64,000 bases of DNA from Hygrophila difformis. Lineage: Eukaryota > Streptophyta > Magnoliopsida > Lamiales > Acanthaceae. The stretch's first letter is position 1, and every line of letters starts with the position of its first letter. The notes beneath the pieces were generated by a model. That model worked only from the letters and a program-made list of their open reading frames with translations, had not been told where the DNA came from and made no database searches. A program made the position numbers and the translations under genes. The stretch covers positions 30,643,227 through 30,707,226 of the forward strand of contig JAOANR010000003.1 of the NCBI GenBank assembly GCA_030278955.1, in the 5' to 3' direction. Positions 44,455 to 56,860 of this stretch are shown here, piece after piece.

Positions 44455-47021
44455 TGTAATACCCGAGAAATCAACATCGATTATTAAATCCGAAAAATTA
44501 ATTAATTAAATTAATTAATTGGATTTAACTATCGCAATCGAAATAATTCCGGGAGAGCGGAATTAAATATTTTCGGACGATAGCAACTCAAAGAGAGTTA
44601 TCGGAGTATCCAACAATCACGGATAATCCAAGTATGATTTTTAAAAGATCAAAAATCATATTATAAAAAAAAAAAAAAAAAAAAAAAAGATGAAGAAAAT
44701 CGCTGCCTGGAGTGGCGCGGTGGCCGCGCGGTGGCGCGCCACCAGCGCGCCACCCTCTAGTAGGCGGCGTCTCAAACGCTGCCTACGCGTTTTGGCTTGA
44801 TGTTTGCATTAAGTCCGATCTTGATGCTTTGAATCTACTCTTAACCCTTTTCCAGATGTTGGTGGATGTATTGGGACTCTTTTGGACAAATCTAGAAGCT
44901 TCTAGAGCCTCCACTTAGCTGAGATAAGGGTGATTCATGCATGAATTAGTGATTGGGGGATGGATAAGTTTGTGAGTTGATTGTGTAGTTATGGGGGCTC
45001 CATAATCCGAGGGGTGGCTGCATTCACACTCCCTACACTCCCTAGATGCATTAACATCTCTTTTAGGAGTCCTAAATATTCCATTCTTATCCCAAATCAG
45101 TTCCCAAAACCCCCCACTCACACTAGTCCGAAAATCAGATTTCCCTTGGAGAGTTGAGAGTTCTTGAGAGTGTTCTTCCTTGTTCCAGAGAGTTTAGGCG
45201 AGTTCAAGCATCCTAATCTCTTCTCCTACGTCTAGGTAAGGTTTCTAATCCGATTCCTTGTTCCTTACTTTGGATTCTAAGCCCTAACATCTAGTTTTTC
45301 TCCAAACACCTCAAAATAGGATTCGTTCGGTAGATCTTGGAAGTGAGAGGCTGTTCCGGACGAGTTTGAGGGTTCAACCAAAGAGGATTTCGACACTACA
45401 CTCTTGAGAAGTAAGTTAGTGTTGTGCATTTCGAATTTTAGAGCTTTTGGTTGAGTATTCTTTGAGTTGTAGTTCGATTTTCATCCTATGCCAAAACTGT
45501 CTTTTAGGGTTTCTTCCGAGTAGATTTTATTGGTGTGCTTTTCTCGCCTAGATCCATTCGTTTTTGGAAGAACTTGTCTAAATGAAAAACGTTCCTAATA
45601 CTTTAAAGATGATCCCTGTAAAGTTTCATAATTTTTGGACTTGATTTGGTCGTCGAAAATAGATCTGGTATTTTCTGCTGCACATGTTGACAGATTTCAA
45701 TTTCTAGCATGTTCAGTTTTGTAGTTCATATTTCTCCTAGCTATGGTCGTTTTTTATGGTTAGTTTCTTCATGAAAATTGTTCATCTATGTGTCTAGTTT
45801 ACTCCTGTGAAATTTCAGAATTTTTGGATCAACCTTCGAATTGTTATGGATTTTTAAGTAAGCTGTGGTCGGATGAACAGTGATCTTTGCACTCTTTTGA
45901 AAACAAGTTTCTGTAATTATTTTTTTTGAGCGACTTAGATTCCGAATTTGCTAAGGCCTATTTCTGAGAAAAATGTTTATTTTGATGTCTCCTAGTAGCT
46001 GTAAAATTTTCAGAATTTTCCACAAAGTTTTACTACATTTCCTAATACGATTTTGAAAACTGCTACGGTGTGGTCTTACCGGTAAAACTTGGTTTCGTAC
46101 GTTTTGATGGTTATTGAGTCGATTGTTACTCTTTTATGAATCTTATGAATTCTGGAAATGTAGACATGAGTTATAATGATTAAAATGTGGTTTTTGAAAC
46201 TTTGTGAGTTTTGATCGAGTTAGATGCCCAATTTTGGAGGGTAAATGCACTTGGCGTGGGCTCGTTGGGCCGCCCCCTCTTTTTGGTGGCCAAAACGGCG
46301 CCAAGGAAATATTATTATGTTGCGTGATTGTATGAGTCTATACTCCTAGGTGTATCCGTAGGGGTTACCTAGGGCTCCGGAGTGTGTCTGTATAGGGTCC
46401 GCTGCTCTCACATTGTGGATACCGTCGGCTTGTGGACATAAGTGCCCAAGCGGGTAATTGATCCCAAACGGCTAAGGCCCAGGATCGTTGATGCCGGCAG
46501 CTTGTGGACATAAGCGCCCAAGCGGGTAATGTTTGGATGTCCTCGATCAAAATGAACATTGGTGTGGTAAAGCGTAAAAAGAAATCCCCGTAAATTATTT
46601 TTACTCGTTTGTTTAATTAAATTCCTAACCTTCTGTTACTCTTCTAAATCTTTAAATTTTGTCATGCTATACATTAACTTACTCAGTACCGTTTGTACTG
46701 ATAAAAATTGTTGTTTCTCTTTTTCGCAGAGTAAGTGATGGCACGTTGGGATGGGATTCTCAAAAATGAAGACTTGCCGCATTTTATCATTGTTTTAAAT
46801 TTCTGCACTGGACTTTGACACTGGACTTTGGACTTTGGTTTTGGCCGTCTGTTTGGCCCACGTTTTTATTTGTTTTTAGCTTCCGCACTGATTATTACTG
46901 TGATGCATGAGATACTCTGATTTTAATTCGGGCATGATTGAATAGTTTTTAAATTGTTTAAAAATTTGATACAACTTAGCCTTAGCATTTTTCTAGATGA
47001 GCTCGACAAGGTTCGGGTCTT
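44455..47021 (+). repeat. X-right: plus-oriented Tekay-like 3' LTR, interrupted by Athila
   Basis: Begins TGTAATACCCGAGAAATC and matches X-left in reverse orientation over its length, with clear divergence. An A-run at 44667-44690 is followed by a GC-rich palindromic block at 44711-44755. A splice-donor-like CTAGGTAAGG lies near 45232. The last ~60 bases are missing because the Athila element starts at 47022; GTCTT at 47017-47021 should be its target-site duplication. Confidence 0.75.
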
Positions 47022-49125
47022 TGATGCACCCTGTGAAACCACATTTAAATAAGTTTAAATTATGATAAAATGAACCTAAATTGCATGCATGAGATCCTAT
47101 TTTACTGCTTTTTATTGTACATTTCTTGTGGTTTGTAAATATTAATAAGACTGATTAGATTGAGCTTATTTGAGCTCAATTTACCTTGTTTTATGCTTTT
47201 TAATAAGACTTTGGCAATTCTAATACATTGCAATGATGTTTCAGGCATTAAAAGGAAGAAAGAAGATGTTCGGAGGTCAAAGGATGCAAAATTCTGAATT
47301 TTCAACACTGGAAGGCTCCAGAATGCGCCACATAAGCATGGCGGCGCATAAAAATGCTCTCCAGCGCCATTTTATGCGCCACTTCAACACTTTGGAAAAT
47401 TTCGGATGGAAGAAGCTTCAGGATGCGCCATCTCTTCTTGGCGGCGCATAAAAAGCCATTCCAGCGCCACTTTTTGCGCCGTTGTCAAATTTTAGGAAAT
47501 TGTCAGAATGCACCGCTTCTTCTTGGCGGCGCCTGAAACCACCTTGGAGCGCCACTTTTTGCGCCGTTTTGGAAAATTCGGAAAATTAGCGTATGCGCCA
47601 GTGCTCTTTGGTAGCGCCTAAAACCCTCTCCGAGCGCCATTTTATGCGCCATCGTCGCGGTTGAGCAGTTTCTTAACCTCCCGAACTCGGTTTTAAACAC
47701 CGTTTTCTTCATTTCTTCGATATCCAGACTCATAATTTTCGAACAATACTCTCTGGAAACATCTGCTAATGGGAGAAGAAGGCCGGAAACACAAAATCAT
47801 GCCGGAGGAATGCATCAAGGACGCTGTTCTGGGCGTGTTCTTCCTATTCTAGGTGTTGCCTTTCTTTTTCTTGCATTGTAATGAATTGAATTTGCCTCTA
47901 AATGTAATCTGCTATCATGTTTTTAATTTGTAGACGGATTTCTGTGTTGTTCGTGTTAGAAGTGTTCTAGAACGGGAGTTCAGAATCACTTTGAAGTACG
48001 AACCTATCTTTTATGGAAGCAATAAAATGTCGATGTTTTCTTTTATGTAATCTGGGTTAATCTGCTAATGTGTTAGAATCTGTTTAATCCAGTTTGAGCG
48101 CTATTCTGCATAGGCTGTAGAACTGAAATTTCATGTTTTGGGTGTAATCTGCTTTTGATCGCTTAAACTGGTTAAATCTGTTAAAATATTAGACTCTGTA
48201 TTGGGATTGTATGTCAGATGCCTGCATTGTTGATGGAGATTTCATGTTTTTAACAAATCTGTAATCTAAAATGTTAATCTGCTAGAAACCAAATAGATCG
48301 ATCAATCTGAATTATCTATTTTTAGCAATCTGACATTAATTCTAATCTGTCTGCATTTTAATATTATTAATTAAATCCAGTTTACCATGTTTTATTAATA
48401 TTTTACCATAATTGTTAGATTATTTACACTATTTTGCATAATTTAAATGTTAGAATCTAATTCCATAAATTCTGCTTTGCGAAATCGGGAGATAAAAAGT
48501 AGAATTAATATTTTAGTACCGGAATTGGGAATAAATTACATTAAAAAGGGATTCTGGCATGTGCACAATGATTTGGGAAATGAAAAGTGCCTATTAATTG
48601 CTATAGGAAAATTTGTATGCTTGGGAAAGACTCAAATTTAGGCCTAGAATAATGATTGCAAAATGTTAGATAATCTAATCAGCTTCCATGAAGTCCGTTT
48701 AAGCATAATTTGAATTTTTAGTAGATTATTATATTTTTAATCTTTATAAAAATATTTAAATTTAAGAAATTGATTTTTAGAACATTGGAAAATGTCAAAT
48801 CATAATGCAATTTCTATTTTATAATAAAGATGGCAATATTTAAAATATTACAATCAACTCCCATTAGTATTTTTATCAATTAAAACTTTAATTTGCTTTA
48901 TTTTAATTTAATGTCACTGTTTTTAATTTAAATCACCATTAGAATTAAACAAATCTTTTTAAATATATTAAATATGATTAATGAACTTAAGAGCAATTAA
49001 AATTTCTCCGGAATGAAATAATATTCTGAAATTCCCTGTGGATTCGACCCGGTATTCACCGGTTTTTATTACTTGATGACAACCATCCGCTTGTGGTAAA
49101 ATATGAGTGGTGAAAATCACCCATC
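47022..49125 (+). repeat. 5' LTR of the Athila element
   Basis: About 2104 bp, beginning TGATGCACCC and ending CACCCATCA before the primer-binding site. The part visible in both LTRs (63302-64000) is nearly identical, so the insertion is fairly young. Apart from the GCGCC array it is AT-rich and non-coding. Confidence 0.88.
47323..47652 (+). repeat. GCGCC hairpin array 1 (5' LTR), four units
   Basis: Units start at 47323, 47423, 47508 and 47593. Each has ATGCGCCA (or ATGCACCG), ~10 bases, GGCGGCGCATAAAA or a variant, ~10 bases, AGCGCCAYTTTWTGCGCC, then an AT-rich spacer. The complementary GCGCC and GGCGC parts allow two stems per unit. Confidence 0.9.
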
Positions 49126-49132
49126 AAGTTTT

Positions 49133-49150
49133 TGGCGCCGTTGCCGGGGA
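49133..49150 (+). other. Primer-binding site of the Athila element (tRNA-Asp)
   Basis: TGGCGCCGTTGCCGGGGA, the standard Athila/Tat primer-binding site complementary to tRNA-Asp, seven bases after the LTR end. Confidence 0.95.
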
Positions 49151-49256
49151 ATTTGTTGTGAATTTTTAATTGTTTTTAGTTTATTAATTTAAATCTATTA
49201 AGTTAAATATTAATTTAACTGTTACTTATTTTATTTTATTTTATTTTATACTTGCA

Positions 49257-52200
49257 GTGCGAAGCAAACAAGCAGAAATAGCTTATGATCCTGAAATTGA
49301 ACGTACTCTTAGAGCTATTAGATTAGGGAAACGTAGGAGACCAGCTCAGTTGGAAATTTTAATTAATTCATCCTCTGATGAAGAAAACTATTCTCCAACG
49401 ACTGGAGTTTCAACAATTCTAACTAATCAATTAGTTGCTCAGTTCAATAAGTTAAACATGGCAGCGAATGATAATGATAATCAGGGTAATAATGGAGGTA
49501 ACGGTGGTGATTTGGAGCACGATGATCAAGCTGAAATGACCATTGAAGAACACTTACAAGGAACTAGTGGAAATCTGCTTAATAGAACTCCTAGGCCTGA
49601 TGTAGATGCTTTAAGCTTTACCCTTCATTAATCACTATGGTTCAAGCTAATCAATATAATGGATCACCTACGAATGATGCTGTAGAACACATAAGGAACT
49701 TTCTGGACTATTGTGACACAGTGAAAATAAATGGTGTTACTAGTGATGAAATTAAGTTAAGATTGTTCTCGTTTTCACTCAGAGATAAGGCTAAAACTTG
49801 GTACAACTCACTTCAATTAAGGGATGTCACTACTTGGGATAAAATGTTAGAAGCTTTCTTAGAACAATTCTTCCCACCATCTAAGGTTATTGAATTGCAA
49901 GAAAAAATCAAAGAATTTGTGCAAGATGAGGGTGAAACTTTACTTGAAGCATGGGATAGATATAACATTTTATTGGCAAGATGCCCGAATCATGGCTTTG
50001 AAGATTGGCAGCAGATGCACTTCTTCTACAATGGGTTGATTGATCATTGGAGGAACTTGTTGGATGCGGCAGCTGGAGATTCATTTCTGTCTATAGGACC
50101 CTCTAGAGCTAAGGATATCATAGAGAAAAAGATTTCTAACATGAAAAAATTTCCTGGTAAGAAAAATGCTAGAAATAAAACAAAAGGGGGAATCTATGAG
50201 GTAGAAAAGGCAGTTGCTATAGATTCTAAGTTAGATGCTTTGATGAGGGAAGTTTCTACGCTTAAGAAAGGTCAAGCTAAAGTTGTGAGATGCGGTATTT
50301 GTCATGGACCTCACGAGTCATCAGCTTGTCACTTGCTTGATCAAGGACTTCAAGAGACTATGCAGTTTGAGGGGACTGAGGAGCAAGTGGAAGATGTGAA
50401 TTACATGGGAAATAGGTAGCAAAACTACAACCAAAACCGACCTCAAAACCAAAATTTCTACCCTAATCAAAATTCTCAATTTCAACAAAACACTTATCCA
50501 CAAAATAACCGTCAATCTTATCCACAAAACCAAAATCAAAATTACCCAAATCAAAATCAAAACTTTCAAAACCAAAATCAAAATCAGAATCAAAACTATA
50601 ATCAAAACCGAAATCAGAATCAACCTTTCTACCCTAACCAACAACCTAGGAACTTTCAACCTCAACAACAGCTGCAACAAAATCAAGTAAGTGATGAAGT
50701 TAATTTAAAAGAGTTAATGAGCACAATCGTGTCTCAACAACAAACAATTCAGCAAATGCAAGCCTCAATGAGAAATTTAGAAGTACAAGTTGGTCAAATT
50801 GCTAGGGACACTTCAAATAGACAGCAAGGAACACTACCAAGCATGCCTGATCCTAATCCAAAAGAGCAATGTAAAGCAATCACTTTAAGAAATAAAAAGG
50901 AATTACCTAATCCTTACCCTACCTTAGATGATCCAGAGGTTTCAGCTGATACTGTAGACGATCAAGGTGAGGATACAGAGAAAGAAAGTCAGCAGAAGGA
51001 TTCTGAGGAGCCTAAGGAGAGTGAGAGAGTTAGTGTTGACAGGAGTACGGATAAGGGAAAGTCTTCTGTTCCGGTCAAGTCATATCAGCCACCCATCCCT
51101 TACCCACAGCGTCTTAAAAATGCTAAGGAAGATAAAGATTATGCTAAATTCTTAGAAGTCTTTAAGAATTTAAGAATTGATATTCCTTTTTCTGATGCTA
51201 TAGCACAAATGCCCGTTTATGCTAAGTTCTTAAAAGAAATTCTATCAAAAAAGAGGAGTGTTGATGATGAAGAGAAAGTGACACTGACAGGGGAATGCAG
51301 CGCAATCTTACAAAGAAGGCAACCTATTAAACAAAAAGATCCTGGGAGTTATACTATTCCGTGCATTATTGGCACTAAAGAATTCAACAAAGCTTTGTGT
51401 GATCTCGGGTCTAGTATTAATCTGATGCCTCTACATGTCTTTAGAGAACTAGGAGTAGGAGTTGTGAAGCCTACTAGGATGCAGCTACAGCTTGCTGATA
51501 GATCCATTAGGACTCCTTTAGGCATTGTAGAAGATGTTCCCGTCCAAGTAGAGAGCTTCATTTTCCCTGTTGATTTCGTAGTTCTAGATATGGAGAAAGA
51601 CATTGATATTCCTCTGATTTTAGGTAGACCATTTTTGCAAACTGGTAGGGCTATGGTTGATATGGATGATGGTAAAATTACACTTAACGTAGGTAATGAA
51701 CAAGTGTCGTTTGACATTTCTAAGACAACTAAAACACAACACGCTAGTTCTGATACCTACCCGTGTAATAGAGTCACCACTATCTATCAGGAGGATGAGG
51801 TGATTGAGAGAGAGTTCTTTGCTAGACACGATCCCTATAGGAAATTTGAGCAGTTAGTGGAGAGTTGTGAAGACTTAGCTGAAAGTAAGTGTGAGGGAGG
51901 ATTACCTGTGCAAGTAACATGTGCAATCGAAGAATCCAAGTTAGTCCCGTCTGTTGAAAAGCCACCTACATTGACATTGAAGGAGCTGCCATCACACTTG
52001 AGGTATGTTTTTCTAGGTGAGAATGATACTTTACCTGTTATTGCAAGTAATAAATTAAATGATGATCAATTAACTGCATTAACCCAAGTGTTGAGTAAGC
52101 ATGTTAGAGCAATAGGTTGGACAATAGCTGACATCAAGGGACTGAGTCCAGCTCTGTGCACACATCGGATTTACATGGAGGAGGACGACAAGCCAGTTAG

Positions 52201-52306
52201 ACAGCCCCAAAGGAGATTGAATCCACATCTACAAGAAGCTGTAAGAGCAGAGGTGATTAAACTACTCGATGCAGGTATTATCTATCCTATTTCTGATAGT
52301 CAGTGA
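49257..52306 (+). pseudogene. Athila gag and protease, broken
   Basis: The frame starts without an ATG (RSKQAEIAYDPEIERTLRAI), directly after TTGCAG at 49252-49257. It shifts near 49630 into the capsid frame (MVQANQYNGSPTNDAVEHI; RLRLFSFSLRDKAKTW). The zinc knuckle CGICHGPHESSAC has CX2CX3HX4C spacing. TAG at 50417-50419 stops the same frame and an Asn/Gln-rich linker continues after it. A protease with the core LCDLGSSINLMPLHVF is near 51390-51440, and the start of RT follows. TGA at 52304-52306 sits where the family has Trp ([18 protein letters not shown]). Both stops fit single C-to-T or G-to-A changes. Confidence 0.9.
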
Positions 52307-54870
52307 GTGAGTCCAGTACAAGTAGTGCCTAAGAAAGGAGGTATGACTGTGATTAGAAATGAAAATGGTGAATTAGTACCTACTAGACCTACTACTGGAT
52401 GGCGAGTTTGCATTGATTATAGGAGATTGAATGATAAAACTAGGAAAGATCATTTTCCATTGCCTTTTATTGATCAAATGCTAGAGCGTTTAGCTGGTCA
52501 TGAATTTTATTGCTTTTTAGATGGCTATTCTGGTTATAATCAAGTTCCAATTGCACCTGAGGATCAAGATAAAACTACTTTTACATGTCCTTACGGTACA
52601 TTTGCATATAGGAGAATGCCATTTGGTTTGTGTAATGCTCCAGCTACATTTCAGAGATGCATGATGTCTATATTTTCTGATTTAATTGAGACATGCATTG
52701 AGGTATTTATGGATGATTTTTCTGTATTCGGGTCTGATTTTGAAAAATGTTTAATTAATCTGGAAAAAGTTCTGATTAGATGTGAAGAGTCAAATTTGGT
52801 TCTTAATTGGGAAAAATGTCATTTTATGGTTAATGAAGGAATTGTCTTAGGACATAGAATTTCTAAAAATGGCATCGAAGTTGATAGGGCTAAAGTAGAA
52901 GTGATTGCAAAAATTCCACCTCCTAATAATCTAAAAACTTTGAGAAGTTTTCTGGGTCATGCTGGATTTTATCGAAGGTTCATAAAAGATTTTTCAAAAA
53001 TTGCATTACCTCTGTTTAAGCTGCTATGTAAAGATGTTGAGTTTGATTTTTCTGATGAGTGTATTGAGGCGTTCAATAGGATCAAGGAAGCATTGATAAC
53101 TGCACCGATTATTCAGCCACCTGACTGGAGCCTGCCATTTGAGATCATGAGCGATGCTAGTGACTTCGCTGTTGGTGCAGTATTGGGTCAACGAAAGGAT
53201 AAGAAACTTCATGTTATTTATTATGCTAGTCAGGCTTTAAATACTGCACAGAAAAATTATGCCACTACTGAAAAAGAGCTTTTATCTGTTGTTTATGCAT
53301 GTGAAAAGTTTAGGCCATACCTGATAGGCTCAAAAACTGTAGTTTACACTGATCATGCTGCTATTAAATATCTGTTTGCAAAGAAAGATGCTAAACCACG
53401 GTTAATTAGATGGGTATTATTGTTACAGGAATTTGACTTGGAAATTAGAGATAGAAAAGGAGATGAGAATCCTGTAGCTGATCATTTATCTAGACTTGAG
53501 CATGAAAAAGGGGAAGGAAGATTAATTAATGATGCATTTCCTGATGAAAATTTATATTTAATTAATAACACTTCCTCTGATCCGTGGTTTGCTGATTTTG
53601 TGAATTATTTGGCATGCGGTGTAATTCCTGATCATTTAAAATGGCGTAGCCAGAAACAAAAGTTTAAAACTGATGCTAAATATTTTATTTGGGATGAACC
53701 TTATTTGTTTAGACTTTGTTCAGATCAAATCGTAAGGAGATGCATCCCGGATGAAGATTTTGAGAAAGTTTTAAAGGCTTGCCATGAAGGACTTGGAGGA
53801 GGACATGTTGGACCGAATAGGACAGCTCATAAGGTACTTGAAGGTGGTTTATTTTGGCCTAATATTTATAGGGATGCTAGATCATTTGTGCAAAAATGTG
53901 ACGTATGTCAAAGGGCTGGTAACATCACTAAAAGAGATGAAATGCCTTTAAAAGGAATTATGCCTTTTGAGTTGTTTGATTTGTGGGGAATTGATTTTAT
54001 GGGTCCATTTCCACCATCTAATGGGAAATTATATGTTCTAGTTGCTGTAGAATATGTGTCAAAATGGGTAGAAGCTGAAGCATGTGCGTTGAATGATGCT
54101 AAACAAGTGATTAAATTTTTGAAAAAGCAAATTTTTACTCGTTTTGGTGTGCCTAAAGCAATCATTAGTGATGGTGGATCTCACTTTGTTAATAGGGCTG
54201 TTAATCAATTGTTATCTAGATTTCATGTTCATCATAGGATAACAACACCCTATCATCCTCAAGCCAATGGTCAAGTAGAAGTCACTAATCGTGAGATTAA
54301 AAAGATTTTGGAAGCCACAGTAGGAAATCTAGAAAAGATTGGGCTTTTAAGTTAGATGAAGCATTATGGGCTTATAGGACAGCTTTTAAAACACCTATAG
54401 GTATGACTCCGTTTAAATTGGTTTATGGTAAAGCTTGTCACTTGCCTTTTGAACTTGAGTTTAAGTCGCTTTGGGCTATGAAGAAATTGAATTTTGAATT
54501 TAAAGAAGCTCAAGAGAAAAGGAAAATAGATCTTACTGAGTTAGAAGAAATAAGGCGTCATGCTTATGACAATGCTTTAATTTATAAAGAAAGAACCAAG
54601 CTTTATCATGATAAAATGCTTAGGCCTAAGGTGTTTGAAGCTGGTCAATTAGTGCTTTTATATAATTCTAGATTTAAACTCTTTCCTGGTAAATTGAAAA
54701 CGAAATGGTCAGGACCTTTTAGGATTGCGAAGGTGTTGGATAATGGTGCAGTCGTTTTAAAAGCTAAAGATGAAAGGGAATTTACTGTAAATGGTCAAAG
54801 ACTTAAACATTATTTTGGAGATGAAGTTAGATTCATCGAACAAATTAATGTTAAACCTTTGGTTGTTTAA
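52307..54870 (+). pseudogene. Athila RT, RNase H and integrase, one frameshift
   Basis: Same frame as the preceding gag-protease, after the TGA. RT motifs are [39 protein letters not shown] and catalytic FMDD at ~52706-52717. RNase H has [24 protein letters not shown] and VADHLSRLE. Integrase has the HHCC finger ([15 protein letters not shown] ... CDVCQRAG), [19 protein letters not shown] and [16 protein letters not shown] frameshift near 54335 moves the last part (ALWAYRTAF... PIGMTPFKLVYGKACHLPFE) to another frame. Otherwise well preserved. Confidence 0.92.
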
Positions 54871-55380
54871 ATCTGCTTATTGAAGTAAATGCATTGCATG
54901 TTTAATTATGTTGAGTTTTGATTTATTAAAATTTATAAAAACCAATAAAAATTATAAAATGGCAGAAAAAGACAAAAATATTTTGCATTCTATTGTTTAT
55001 GTGCTTTTAGTTGTTTTACTGTTTTTATTAAAGTAAGTCGTGTTTTCATTTTAATTATGTTGTTTAATTGTTATGCTATGTATTGTATGTGTTCAATAAA
55101 TTGAGTAGGACATTGCTTTGAATTAGAATAAGTAGCAAAATGTTGAGAAATGATGGATTCATGTGTGCTTGGAAGATTGATCTTGACATGTGTACTTTGA
55201 CTCGGTGATGAATTAAGGAGAATGATCTATATGAACTAGTTGATTTAATTGAGGAGAATTATGATCCGGAATGATTTGAGGAGCCTATTTATGCTAAATC
55301 TGACTTGCTAACCTTAGGGAGTGTATTGACTATCATTTTGGTTGAATTTGAACTGAATTTCGAGTGTCTCAGGCTCAGTT
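54871..55380 (+). other. Post-pol spacer of the Athila element
   Basis: AT-rich, with no coding frame recognised. It leads into GCGCC array 2. Confidence 0.5.
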
Positions 55381-55712
55381 TAGGCGCCACACCTTCATGG
55401 TGGCGCCCAAAACCAAGCTCAGGCGCCATTTTATGCACCAATTTCAACCTTGGAAAAATTTTAAGTCAGTTTTTGCGCCACATATGCTTTGTGGCGCATA
55501 AAACTGCTCCCTAGCGCCATAAAATGCGCCACTTTTAAACTTGGAGAAAGTTGAAGTCAGGTTATGCGCCACTTCTTCTTTGTGGCGCATAAAATCACTC
55601 CGGGGCGCCATTGGATGCGCCATTTTCGGACTTAGGATTTTTCAGAAAATGCTCATGCGCCACTTATACTGAGTGGCGCATAAAACACCATCCAAGCGCC
55701 ATTTTGGCGCAT
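55381..55712 (+). repeat. GCGCC hairpin array 2, upstream of the first extra ORF
   Basis: Four units starting near 55381, 55473, 55564 and 55655, total ~332 bp, the same design as the LTR array. The third and fourth units have perfect 9-bp stems (ATGCGCCAC pairing with GTGGCGCAT). The spacers differ from those of the LTR array, so this is not a recent copy. Confidence 0.9.
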
Positions 55713-56860
55713 CGACCCGCGGGTCAGAACCCTGACCCGGGTCCAAAAATCGGGTTTTTAACCCCAAAATCCTTCTCCTCTTCTCATTCCATTCGAAATT
55801 TTGCTTTCTCCTCTCTCAAGACCGACGCTTCCATCCTCTTCCAAGCGACACATTTGCGCCATTTTGGTAAAAAATTCTTCCAATTCTTGTTTCTTCCTAT
55901 CAATTTTTATCTACATTGTTCAAATTCTCATTCCAAAACCCAAATTTTGTTTTGTTTGAATCAAATTAGGGTTCTTCAACCCTAGTTCTTCAAGTTTGGG
56001 TATTCCACTCCAAGGTGTTCTAAAGCTTCAATTTAGGTAAGAATAGCTATCCTAATTCAAATTTTATTCCATTCTAGTGCTTTGGATTACATTAATTTTG
56101 GTATTGGTATTGTTACTTGAATTTTGGGTTTTTGTAGAATGTGGGATAAAATTTGATTTTAAGCATCTAAATCCTAGTTTAAACTTGAACAAAATGTTGT
56201 AGAACATGGATTGAATGCATTTGGTGAAATTTTTGGATTAACATTAAAAATTTGGAACTTTTAGAATTCAAAAATCTGAAAATTTCTTTTAATTAAATAA
56301 AATGGCATTTTCGATAATTAAATGGATAAAACATCACAAGAACATGTCATTTTAAATATATTGAAATTATAAACTCATCTTTATGTCAAAAATTCCATGT
56401 TTTTTCATTATGTGAGTCAAATTGGGCATTTTTGATAAAAACTCTTTTATTTTGTTAATTAGAATAGGTTAATTTATCCTATAAATAAATTGGAATGGAT
56501 TTAAATATTAATTTAAACCATTTAGGATAAACTAGTTTATTAAGTTAGGTTATTTTGTCTATTAAATCTGGAAATTTAATAAAATGAGAGTTTTTATTAA
56601 AAAGTGTGTCCTAAATGTGAATTTTAAACTTTGGAATAAAGAGGATGATACATTTGAACAAAGTTTAGGATTTATGAACCTTAAAATGCAACATTTTGGT
56701 CATTGAGTCATTTAAATCCCACATTCTAGGTTGATGTATATGTTTGCTTTGTACTTAACACTTAAGTTAAACCCTTGGTTTAAACTTAAGTGTGAGGATG
56801 GGAGGCAATGCATATATATGATACTAACCCGGAGTTTTTGTACAACCAGGTACTGAAATA
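55713..56860 (+). promoter_or_regulatory. Leader of the first extra ORF: predicted exon, intron and internal polypurine tract
   Basis: After the array come a CT-rich leader (55760-56030) and a donor-like TTTAG|GTAAGAA at 56037. An AT-rich stretch follows to an acceptor ACAACCAG at 56849, twelve bases before the ATG: a predicted 813-bp intron. Inside it, TTAAGTGTGAGGATG at 56786-56800 exactly repeats the 15 bases of the true polypurine tract. This suggests that the ORF has its own transcript and an extra plus-strand priming site. Confidence 0.45.

Noticed and set aside
50321..50686. Leu/Ile/Val-rich minus-strand ORF
   Set aside because: Antisense of the Asn/Gln-rich gag linker (CAAAAY repeats), not a separate gene.
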